In this document: positions 9,548 through 17,351 of the stretch, piece after piece
Position numbering within the stretch: position 1 is the first letter of the stretch
Layout of the letters: every line of letters begins with the position of its first letter
DNA from: Candidatus Acidulodesulfobacterium ferriphilum
Lineage (GTDB): Bacteria; SZUA-79; Acidulodesulfobacterales; Acidulodesulfobacteraceae
DNA: 64,000 nt
Direction of reading: 5' to 3'
Assembly (NCBI GenBank): GCA_004195035.1
Contig: SGBD01000005.1
Coordinates: forward strand, 1-64,000
Program-made: the position numbers and the translations under genes
The notes under the pieces: generated by a model
Seen by the model: the letters and a program-made list of their open reading frames with translations, nothing else
Told to the model about the DNA's origin: nothing
Database searches by the model: none

Positions 9548-10873
9548 TTATAACAGATTTTCATCTATAAGTTTTTTAAAATCGGCAGCCACAACCTTTT
9601 TTACAGGAGGAAGACCTAATTTCTTTCTAATTCCTTCCTGCGGATCCCCCAGCCTTAAAGTTTTAAAGAAAATGTCCTCAGCCTTTTTAACCTTTTGAGG
9701 GGAGGCGTCATTTTTTATCGCAAGATTTTTAAGCGTTGTAAGAACCGTCTCCCAGCTATAATTTTGCGGACACAGTTCGGAACATGTGTGGCATTCAAGA
9801 CATTCCCAGACTATTTTTGAAGATACCGCCCTCTCAACATCGTTATCCAGAATCATTTTAATAATCAAAGGAGGGTCGTAAGATTCGAAAGAAAGGCTCA
9901 TAGGGCAATCATTCCTGCAAGCCTGGCAATTATAACATCTAACTAATGAATCTTTCTCGAACATTATCGAGTAATCCGTTAAGGCCTTTGTTCCGTCAAA
10001 TTTATCAAGGAATTTTACAGCCTTAATTTTATGCTGTCCTATAAGTTCTTCGGTTCCTTCTATGCCAAAAGCCAAACACATAAGCTCTTCCAGTGTGATA
10101 ACAGGAATTTGATAAGCGGTTCCCTCTTTTAAAAGCATAAACTGGTTTGTATCGAACTGCGTAAAACAAGAAGGACAAACTGTCGTAATTAAATCGGGAT
10201 TAACTTCTTTAATCGAATCTAACTTTATTCTGGCCATATCAAGAGCCTTATCGTGCTCGTCAACCCTGTCGAGCGCCTGCCCGCAGCACATCATTTTGTT
10301 TTTATAATTTATAACATTAGCTCCGAGCGCCTTAAGAATACTATCGTATTTAAAAGGGTCAAAGGGGGAATCAAATCCGATTGCATGGGACGGCCTTACT
10401 AAATGACAGCCGTAATGTATTGCGATGTTAATGCCCTTTAGCGGATACTTTACATTTGCTTTAATTTTATCTAATCCAACCTCGTCATGGAGATATTCGA
10501 TAAAATGGTAAATGGAAGAGCTTCCCGAAAAATTAAGTCCGATATGCCCGAGGGTTTCGTTTAATTTTTTTTGGTACGGAAGATTTGAAACGACCTTTGC
10601 CTTGATTTGCTTGAGGTTTGAATAGCATCCCGTGCAAACCGACATTATATCGACATTTTCATTTTCGGCAAGCGCAATATTTCTAACGCCGGTTAAATCA
10701 AAGAGTGTTTCGTCGATATTTTTTACCAAAGATTTTTCCGGGCAGCAGGTAAAAGAATCGATATCCCGATATTTTATATTTAATTTATCCAGCACTAAAC
10801 GGGTAGCCTTTTCCATAAAGGGAAACTTTGCCTGTATCGTGCAGCCCCAAAAAAAAGCGCTCTCTTTATTCAT
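9548..10873 (-). CDS. HdrB-HdrC-like fusion: CCG-domain heterodisulfide-reductase-type Fe-S protein
   Basis: A 441-residue protein. The N-terminal half has two CCG domains: C11, C43-C44 and C80-x2-C83 fit the C-x31-39-CC-x35-36-C-x2-C rule, and a second set follows (HYGCHLV, MMCCGQ, VCPSCF). The C-terminal part has two 4Fe-4S motifs (CYNCQACRNDCPMS near 313 and CLECHTCSELCPQNYSW near 350), like HdrC. The CCG domains bind the noncubane cluster of HdrB/HdrD. Here the order is HdrB then HdrC, the reverse of HdrD. There is no membrane segment. It heads the glutamate synthase operon, so it may pass electrons to it (inference). The substrate is unknown. Confidence 0.85.
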   Translation of the reverse strand: MNKESAFFWGCTIQAKFPFMEKATRLVLDKLNIKYRDIDSFTCCPEKSLVKNIDETLFDLTGVRNIALAENENVDIMSVCTGCYSNLKQIKAKVVSNLPYQKKLNETLGHIGLNFSGSSSIYHFIEYLHDEVGLDKIKANVKYPLKGINIAIHYGCHLVRPSHAIGFDSPFDPFKYDSILKALGANVINYKNKMMCCGQALDRVDEHDKALDMARIKLDSIKEVNPDLITTVCPSCFTQFDTNQFMLLKEGTAYQIPVITLEELMCLAFGIEGTEELIGQHKIKAVKFLDKFDGTKALTDYSIMFEKDSLVRCYNCQACRNDCPMSLSFESYDPPLIIKMILDNDVERAVSSKIVWECLECHTCSELCPQNYSWETVLTTLKNLAIKNDASPQKVKKAEDIFFKTLRLGDPQEGIRKKLGLPPVKKVVAADFKKLIDENLL

Positions 10874-11026
10874 ATATTTTTATCTATTTATATTTTTTAA
10901 TTTAATTAATTATTTTTTTATTTAAATAAAATTTAAAAATTTCGATAATTTTTTCTTTTAATTATTATTAGTAATAGTATAAAATATATTAAGAAAAAAT
11001 TCAATTTCAAAAATGATACTTAATCT

Positions 11027-11914
11027 ATGGAATCTATGGATATTTTTAAACAAATCCAGCCTGACGATTCATTAAACGATATAGATTATGTAAAAACCTT
11101 TTCATCTTTTAACAAGCCGGTTGCCGTTAAAGGAGTAAAAGGGGAAATATTGTATATGAACGAGCTTGCGAAAAATCTATCAAAATTATCGGATCAGGAA
11201 ATATTTGCCTTATACGATGAAAAATTGCCCGAAGACATAGCGCAGGTTAATGGGCTGGGACTCGTATCGATTGAAAAAATAATAAGATTAAAAACTACCG
11301 ACGGAGAGATGGAAGAAAAATTTTTTCATATCGAAAGCAAAACCCTTCTAAATAAATTCGGCCTGTTTTACGGCACGATGTTTATTTTTTATGATTTTAC
11401 TTCGCTTGTTAAATATGTACTAAATATTAAAAATAATTCGGAAAATAAGGTTTATGACGATATAACGGGTTTATTTTTAAAAAATCAATTTAAAGAAATG
11501 CTTTCAATGGAAGTAGAAAGGGTTACAAGATATGGATTCCCTCTCACCCTTGCGGTATTTTTCTTTGAAAATCTGGTTTTTTTCGGCCAATCGTTTGGAA
11601 AAGATAAATTAAATCAGCTGCTCAAATTTTTCGGTATTTTTTTCAAGCAGAAATTTAGAAAAACCGATACTATTTTTAGAATCGATTTTAATAGCTTTAT
11701 TTGCATATTGCCTCACACAAACTATGAAAGCGCGAATAACAAGTTTAAGAAATTACAAAAAGAGCTTGATGAGGTAATAAAATTTCAAAGCAGTATTAAA
11801 CCGATTTTAATTTTCGGAATTTCGGAATTCGACTTAAAAAAGCATTATAAAAATTATGAGCTTTTAATAGAAGAAGCGAGGATAAACCAGCAAAATAACA
11901 AATTTTACAAATAA
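11027..11914 (+). CDS. PAS domain plus degenerate GGDEF domain protein
   Basis: A 295-residue cytoplasmic signalling protein. Residues of about 25-130 look like a PAS sensor (PVAVKGVKGEILYMNELAKN, then a beta-rich end at GLFYGTMFIFYDF). The second half follows the GGDEF fold, starting at DDITGLFLKNQFKEML and running to a C-terminal helix. The signature loop reads RIDFNSFICILP (near 222), so the GG(D/E)EF residues are lost and diguanylate cyclase activity is unlikely. It may bind c-di-GMP or another nucleotide, or signal by contact. It is transcribed divergently from the Hdr-like gene and converges on pgsA with 17 bases between stops. Confidence 0.75.
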   Translation: MESMDIFKQIQPDDSLNDIDYVKTFSSFNKPVAVKGVKGEILYMNELAKNLSKLSDQEIFALYDEKLPEDIAQVNGLGLVSIEKIIRLKTTDGEMEEKFFHIESKTLLNKFGLFYGTMFIFYDFTSLVKYVLNIKNNSENKVYDDITGLFLKNQFKEMLSMEVERVTRYGFPLTLAVFFFENLVFFGQSFGKDKLNQLLKFFGIFFKQKFRKTDTIFRIDFNSFICILPHTNYESANNKFKKLQKELDEVIKFQSSIKPILIFGISEFDLKKHYKNYELLIEEARINQQNNKFYK

Positions 11915-11931
11915 ACTTAACCCCCCGCCTG

Positions 11932-12492
11932 CTAACTTTCCAATAGCACGCCTGATACGCTTTTCAAATATTTATACGAAGAAATCAGTGAAAATACTAT
12001 ACTGATAAAAATCAATATAAGACCTATGTCCCCAAAATTTATATTAAAATGCTCATAATAAATCAATAAAAAAAATATGCCGAACATTTGAAAAGCGGTT
12101 TTCCATTTCCCCTCCTTTCCCGCAGAAATAACGACCCCTTTTTCACTGGCAATAGCCCTTAACCCCATAATAAATATTTCCCTGAATATAATTATAACAA
12201 CCACCCATGCAGGAATTCTATTTAATGGAATAAGCATTATAAGAATTGTTACTACAAGAAGTTTATCGGCGATAGGATCTAAAAAAATTCCTAAATTTGT
12301 TACCAATTTTTTCTTTCTTGCTATATAGCCGTCTATAAAATCAGTTAATACGGCAAAGATAAAAAAAACCGAGGCATATATGCCGTAAATTTCTTTTTTG
12401 AAAAATAACAACGCAAATATCACGGGTATAATTAAAATTCTAGACATCGTCAAAAGATTGGGCAGGTTATATATTTGTTTTTTACTTTGCAT
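11932..12492 (-). CDS. pgsA: CDP-diacylglycerol-glycerol-3-phosphate 3-phosphatidyltransferase
   Basis: An integral membrane enzyme of phosphatidylglycerol synthesis (186 residues, about 5-6 hydrophobic segments). The CDP-alcohol phosphotransferase signature D-x2-DG-x2-AR-x8-G-x3-D-x3-D is intact as DFIDGYIARKKK followed by GIFLDPIADK. The start overlaps the end of the transglycosylase gene by 11 bases, so the two are probably translated from one mRNA. Confidence 0.95.
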   Translation of the reverse strand: MQSKKQIYNLPNLLTMSRILIIPVIFALLFFKKEIYGIYASVFFIFAVLTDFIDGYIARKKKLVTNLGIFLDPIADKLLVVTILIMLIPLNRIPAWVVVIIIFREIFIMGLRAIASEKGVVISAGKEGKWKTAFQMFGIFFLLIYYEHFNINFGDIGLILIFISIVFSLISSYKYLKSVSGVLLES

Positions 12493-13093
12493 TGTTACTT
12501 TCCCTCCTGTAATACTTCATTACCTCGTTAACATAACCGCGGGTTTCGCTGTACGGGGGTATGCCTCCGTATTTTTTAACGGCTTTGCTTCCCGCGTTAT
12601 ATGCGGCGAGAGCCAGGGGCAGATCCCCGTTATACCTGACAATAAGGCTTTTTAAGTATTTTGTTCCGCCATAAATGTTTTGAGACGGATTAAACGGCTT
12701 CAAGACATTAAGTTGCCTCTGAGTCCCGGGCATTAATTGCATAAGCCCTTCGGCGCCTTTATCCGAAACCGCATCGTCATTAAATCCTGATTCTGCCTTT
12801 ATAACGGCTTCTATCAATCTGGAACTAACTTTATATTTATTGGAGGCTTTAAGTATTATCTTTCTGTATAAGACATTATTGTACCCTTTAAAATTATTTG
12901 AGTGCTGCCTTGTCTTCATATAAAGCCGATAGTTATTCGAAACGGGAACATTAGAAAAATAAACCGTTCCGTTTTTGCCGACGCGCATATAGATGTCGGC
13001 CGCCCCTGCCTTGAGATTAACAAAATTAATTAAGCAAAAAGAAACAAAAATCAATAATAAATATGCATATTTTTTCATAAAATATTTTTTCAT
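12482..13093 (-). CDS. Lytic transglycosylase, SLT domain, periplasmic
   Basis: A 203-residue exported peptidoglycan lyase. An N-terminal signal sequence (about 1-31, ending in a KAGA-type site) is followed by a short DUF4124-like beta segment (DIYMRVGKNGTVYFSNVPVS) and an SLT domain. The catalytic Glu is in VIKAESGFN, with the family motifs GLMQLMPGT and ALAAYNAGSKAV. Its start overlaps the cbiC stop by 4 bases. The operon cbiC-slt-pgsA looks like a chance grouping and not a pathway. Confidence 0.92.
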   Translation of the reverse strand: MKKYFMKKYAYLLLIFVSFCLINFVNLKAGAADIYMRVGKNGTVYFSNVPVSNNYRLYMKTRQHSNNFKGYNNVLYRKIILKASNKYKVSSRLIEAVIKAESGFNDDAVSDKGAEGLMQLMPGTQRQLNVLKPFNPSQNIYGGTKYLKSLIVRYNGDLPLALAAYNAGSKAVKKYGGIPPYSETRGYVNEVMKYYRRESNNAK

Positions 13094-13809
13094 AAACTAC
13101 AGGCCAAAAGAGCGTTTACGGCGGAAGCGGCGGAGGAACTTCCTCCAAAATTTCCGAAATTGCCGACGGAGGAATAAAAATTATCTTCGTAAAGCAATTT
13201 TTTGGACTCTGCCGCCCCGACAAAACCGACAGGCATGGCTATTATTATAGGCGGATTGTAATTTATAAAATTATAAAGCCGCTTGCATAAATCCATGACC
13301 TCGACAAGCGCGGTCGGAGCGTTTCCTATCACGATTATATCCGGTAATTTTTCTATAGTCGCCAGCCTTATAGAAAGAGCCGTTTTCGTTATATTATTGT
13401 TGCCCCCGTTATCTTTCATCTTACCTAAAAATTCATATTTATTTTCTAAATCTTGCTGCTTTTCCGCTAAAATATCATGATTAAAACCTATATAGCAGTT
13501 TAAATCAAGTATAATATTTTTGTTGGCATTTTTACTGATACCTGCTTTAGTCATTTCGGAATCGCATACAATTTTTAACGGTTCTTTTTTTTTAATTTTT
13601 CCGTTAATAAGATTTATCCCCCTTTGAACCGAATTGTTTGTGAAGAAAATGGTTTCGGCATAATTTATATCGCTCGTAGCATGGATAACTCTTTTAACAA
13701 CCGCCTTTTCTGCTTCGGAATAAAAACCGTCGAAACGGGTATTCCCTTTTAGTAAAGAATCTATTATGGTTATGCTTTTCTTATAAATTTCTTCTCCGAT
13801 ATTGGACAT
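13090..13809 (-). CDS. cbiC: Precorrin-8X / cobalt-precorrin-8 methylmutase
   Basis: Moves a methyl group from C-11 to C-12 in corrin ring synthesis. The 239-residue protein has the catalytic histidine motif VKRVIHATSDINYAE (His near residue 45), DSEMTKAGIS, and the conserved end MPVGFVGAAESKKLL. The last part (GGSSSAASAVNALLACSL) fits the family C-terminus. No other corrin ring genes are nearby, so the pathway must be scattered. Cobamide use is consistent with metH and the corrinoid-activase-like gene in this window. Confidence 0.92.
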   Translation of the reverse strand: MSNIGEEIYKKSITIIDSLLKGNTRFDGFYSEAEKAVVKRVIHATSDINYAETIFFTNNSVQRGINLINGKIKKKEPLKIVCDSEMTKAGISKNANKNIILDLNCYIGFNHDILAEKQQDLENKYEFLGKMKDNGGNNNITKTALSIRLATIEKLPDIIVIGNAPTALVEVMDLCKRLYNFINYNPPIIIAMPVGFVGAAESKKLLYEDNFYSSVGNFGNFGGSSSAASAVNALLACSL

Positions 13810-13943
13810 GCGCCGATGTTTTAATAATTCCCGATAAATGTTATAATATAATACAAATGATACAAATACATGTTAAAATTATATAATAGAATTTATCACA
13901 CTTTACTACTTAAGACAAGCTCCGAACTTGTTAAAAAATAAAA

Positions 13944-14993
13944 ATGAAAAATAAGGAATCGCTATTCGATAAATCGCAGCTGGAATTGGAAGAATTCTGC
14001 ATTTTAAACGGGTTTAAAAAGTATAACGCTCATCAGGTTATGAGATGGGTTTATTTCTATCAGACCCTCGATTTTACTAAAATGACCGACATCCCGAAGC
14101 CTTTAAGGAATGAGTTATCGAATAATTTTCATATTAATCTGCCGGGGATAGCAGGAACGACATACGAAGAGGATACAAACGGCTATTCAAAGAAATATTT
14201 AATCAGGCTTGCGGATGATATGACCATAGAATCGGTATTAATAAATTATAATAACAGAAAAACTTTATGCGTCTCGTCTCAAATAGGATGTAAAATGGGC
14301 TGCGCATTTTGTGAAACTGCAGGACTCGGCGCAGGCAGAAACTTATCCTCGGGTGAAATAATATCCCAAATATTGCTGGTAAACGAGGATATAAAAGAAA
14401 AAATTACAAATGTAGTTTTTATGGGTATGGGCGAACCGTTAGACAACATGGCAGAGGTAGAAAAATCATTAAATATTATGTCGGATAACAAGTTTCTTGC
14501 TATAGCGCCGCGGAAAATCACTATTTCGACTTGCGGCTTATTAGATAAACTTCACGACATCGAAAAATTTAAATATAAAATCGCCATATCTCTAAACGCT
14601 TCTGATAATATTACAAGAAATAAGCTTATGCCCATCAACAAAAAGTTTCCGTTAGAAAGCATCGTTAATTTAATAAATCGCAAAAAACCTTCCGTCCATA
14701 ACAAAATAACGCTGGAGTATGTGCTGATAAAAGGTGTGAATGACGGTATTTCAAACGCTAAAGAGCTTATAAAAATGTTTTCCCCTTCAAAAGTAAAATT
14801 TAACTTGATACCATTAAATAAAGGAGAAGATTCCATATTTTTAAAAAACTTAGAAAGACCCGACGATAAAGTTATTAACGATTTTAAAGTTAAATTGCTC
14901 AAAGCGGGGTTCACCGTAACGACAAGATTTTCTAAAGCGCAATCGATAAACGGCGGGTGCGGACAGCTCACGGCAAAAATGCTATATTCTTAA
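13944..14993 (+). CDS. rlmN: Dual-specificity RNA methyltransferase RlmN
   Basis: Radical SAM enzyme that methylates C2 of A2503 in 23S rRNA and A37 in some tRNAs. The 349 residues are full length. The cluster motif CKMGCAFCETAGLG (C-x3-C-x2-C) is near residue 115, GMGEPLDN follows, and the C-terminal catalytic Cys is in GGCGQLTAKM. Transcription is opposite to both neighbours. Its 3' end overlaps the 3' end of the corrinoid-activase-like gene by 26 bases (convergent). Confidence 0.97.
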   Translation: MKNKESLFDKSQLELEEFCILNGFKKYNAHQVMRWVYFYQTLDFTKMTDIPKPLRNELSNNFHINLPGIAGTTYEEDTNGYSKKYLIRLADDMTIESVLINYNNRKTLCVSSQIGCKMGCAFCETAGLGAGRNLSSGEIISQILLVNEDIKEKITNVVFMGMGEPLDNMAEVEKSLNIMSDNKFLAIAPRKITISTCGLLDKLHDIEKFKYKIAISLNASDNITRNKLMPINKKFPLESIVNLINRKKPSVHNKITLEYVLIKGVNDGISNAKELIKMFSPSKVKFNLIPLNKGEDSIFLKNLERPDDKVINDFKVKLLKAGFTVTTRFSKAQSINGGCGQLTAKMLYS

Positions 14994-16224
14994 TAAAATG
15001 TTTTTCGAAAAGCTTACTGCCGGAAAGGGGAAAGTTTTTTGCGATTTTGATTATATCTCTTAAATCCTTTTCTCTTTCGGACGGTTTTGCCGTTATATAT
15101 TTAAGGCATCCTGAAAGGACCGAATCTGAGGTAAAATTTATCGTTTTCCCTTTAAACGGAAGAATGTCTATTAAATCAATAATTTCGGGCTTTATATGGC
15201 TACCGAATGTCCCCGAAAGGTAAACATCGAAATCATCGTCATTATAAATTTTAAATTTTTCTATAAGGATTTCCGATGCAGATTTAACTGCTGATTTGGC
15301 TAACTGAAATTGCCTGACATCTTCCTGAAAAAACCGCATATTAATTTTATCGTCGAAATACAGGACAACCTCCTGTCCCCCATTCTTTGTATCGATTACG
15401 GAATAGCTTTCGGAATCTATTAAGTCAGGGGGAAGAATTCTTCCGTTTCTATCTATAATATTTTCTTTTAAAAGCTCATGCATAAGGCTCATTATACCGC
15501 TTCCGCAAATTCCCTTCGGCCTAGCATCGTTTATTGTCTTAAACTTAAATATGCCGTTTTTAAGTTTTACATCAAAAATAGCGCCGGTTTCTGCCGTCAT
15601 CCCAAACTTAATGTTTCCGCCCTCAAACGCCGGACCTGCGGGAGCGGAAGCGGTATATATCTTATGCTTATTTCCTATGGCTATTTCGACATTTGTTCCA
15701 AAATCTGCCAGAAAAATCGGTTTATCTCTTTTTGCCATATCCAGATAATAGATGGAAGCCACCGTATCGCCCCCGACAAATCCATCCAATATCGGGAATA
15801 TAAATAACTCCTTGTTCTTTAAACAAAAGTCCTGTAAAAAATCGGTTTTATCGGGAAAGAACAGGTCAGCCGAAGCCCTATAAGGCGGCTTCGAAAGCGG
15901 AGCAAGCGGATAGCCGCACAAGGCCATTTCCATAACCGTATTGCCCGCTATCGCAACAATTTCGATATCGTTATAGTCGAGTCTGGTTTCCTTTTTAATA
16001 TCATCTATTAATGTATTTATAGTTAAGACCGCTCTTTGCTGCAACTTTTTAACGGAATTCTGGTCTAATCCATTCTGTATTCTTTTGATGGAATCAAGGC
16101 CAAATTCGGGGTATTGAAAATTTAATATGCTTTTGCTTGAGATAACGGAATTTTCACTATTTGCCAAAGCGGCGGCAACCGTCGTCGTTCCAAGATCGAT
16201 TCCTAAAAAATATCTATTTCGCAT
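14968..16224 (-). CDS. RACo/RamA-like ASKHA ATPase (corrinoid activation family, DUF4445)
   Basis: A 418-residue actin-like ATPase. Nucleotide-binding motifs are GIDLGTTTVAAAL at the N-terminus, DFGTNVEIAIG near 180 and GICGSGIMSLMHE near 245. The family reductively reactivates inactive cob(II)alamin in corrinoid proteins. Classical RACo has an N-terminal 2Fe-2S ferredoxin and RamA a C-terminal ferredoxin; this protein has neither, so another reductant would be needed. It follows selD by about 55 bases on the same strand. The short metH at 25.6-28.0 kb lacks its own activation domain and is a plausible partner (inference). Confidence 0.82.
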   Translation of the reverse strand: MRNRYFLGIDLGTTTVAAALANSENSVISSKSILNFQYPEFGLDSIKRIQNGLDQNSVKKLQQRAVLTINTLIDDIKKETRLDYNDIEIVAIAGNTVMEMALCGYPLAPLSKPPYRASADLFFPDKTDFLQDFCLKNKELFIFPILDGFVGGDTVASIYYLDMAKRDKPIFLADFGTNVEIAIGNKHKIYTASAPAGPAFEGGNIKFGMTAETGAIFDVKLKNGIFKFKTINDARPKGICGSGIMSLMHELLKENIIDRNGRILPPDLIDSESYSVIDTKNGGQEVVLYFDDKINMRFFQEDVRQFQLAKSAVKSASEILIEKFKIYNDDDFDVYLSGTFGSHIKPEIIDLIDILPFKGKTINFTSDSVLSGCLKYITAKPSEREKDLRDIIKIAKNFPLSGSKLFEKHFIKNIAFLP

Positions 16225-16278
16225 TCCGATTAACCCGACAAATAAAGAATAAAGGCGGGACGATAATAAGGATTATGT

Positions 16279-17334
16279 TTAAACCATATAAATAAGGGCA
16301 CCCTTTCCCGGAGTTTTTTGTAATACTTTGCCTATTTTGTGCAACGGCTCTCCCGCATCTTTAAAAGCGTGCTCCAGCGCCTTCGATTTTAATTCAGGAA
16401 CCGGCATTACAAGTCCGCCTGAGGTTTCTGCGCCAAAAGCTAACCACAATAAATTTTCATCGACATTTCTCAAGGTGGATACATATTTTGAAAAATATTT
16501 TCTGTTTCGTTTGGTTCCTGACGGGTTTATACCTTTCTTAATTAACTCATATACCCCGTTTATAGCGGGAAGAGCGGATAAATCAATCTCGCATGCGGCG
16601 CCGCTTGCAATCATCATCTCGCTTAAATGCCCGACCAGCCCGAAGCCCGTAACATCCGTAATAGCATTTGGCGATTTTAAAGAAACGGCAAGCTCCGAGG
16701 CTTTTTTATTGAGCTTTGACATAGACAAAGAGGCTTCGTTTAGCGAATCCTTGCTTAAAAAATCCGTACAGATAGCGCTGACGACAAACCCTGTTCCGAG
16801 ACTTTTGGTTAAATATAAGATATCCCCGGGGCTTGCCCCCTGATTAGAATAAATTTCATTTATATTGCAAACCCCCGTAACGCTAAGCCCGTATTTAAGC
16901 TCTTTGTCGTCTATCGAGTGGCCGCCTAAAAGCGCTGCCCCTGCCTCGTTTATCTTATCCAGACCGCCAAGAAGTATCAGGTTGAAAACCTCTTTTTCTA
17001 CTTCCTCAATCGGGAAACAGGCAATATTTAAAGCCGTTATCGGCTTCCCCCCCATTGCATAGACATCCGAAAGCGCATTTGCGGCGGCAATCTGGCCAAA
17101 AGTATAAGGGTCGTCCACCACAGGCGTAAAAAAATCGACTGTTTGAATAAGGCAAGAATCGTCGCTTATTTTATAAACGCCCGCATCATCTTTATACCCA
17201 AACCCGACCAAAACATTATCATTTTTTGGAACAGGCAATTTTTCGAGAATCTTCGAGAGGTCCTCCGGACCTATCTTGCATCCTCAGCCGTGGGCGCTTG
17301 TCAAACTTGTAAGTTTATATTTTTTTGCCGTCAT
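16279..17334 (-). CDS. selD: Selenophosphate synthase, itself a selenoprotein (UGA-encoded Sec at residue 17)
   Basis: Makes selenophosphate from selenide and ATP. The normal frame starts at ATG 17332-17334 and reads MTAKKYKLTSLTSAHG-U-GCKIGPEDL. The in-frame TGA at 17284-17286 is codon 17, exactly where E. coli SelD has its catalytic Cys17, and Lys20 is kept. The full product is 351 residues; a reading from the internal TTG at 17236-17238 would lose the active site. Later glycine-rich ATP-binding motifs (GFGYKDDAGVY, ALLGGHSIDDKE, GFGLVGHLSEM) are intact. It begins 17 bases after the MCE gene. Confidence 0.95.
17258..17272 (-). promoter_or_regulatory. SECIS-like hairpin of selD
   Basis: On the minus strand the mRNA segment AGGTCC-GGA-GGACCT forms a perfect 6-bp hairpin. 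Its apical loop begins with G and lies 17 nt after the recoded UGA. That fits the bacterial SECIS rule as I remember it: apical loop 16-37 nt from UGA with a G in its first two bases. Such elements bind SelB and direct Sec insertion. Confidence 0.8.
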
Positions 17335-17351
17335 GTTTATTTACCTGTGTG

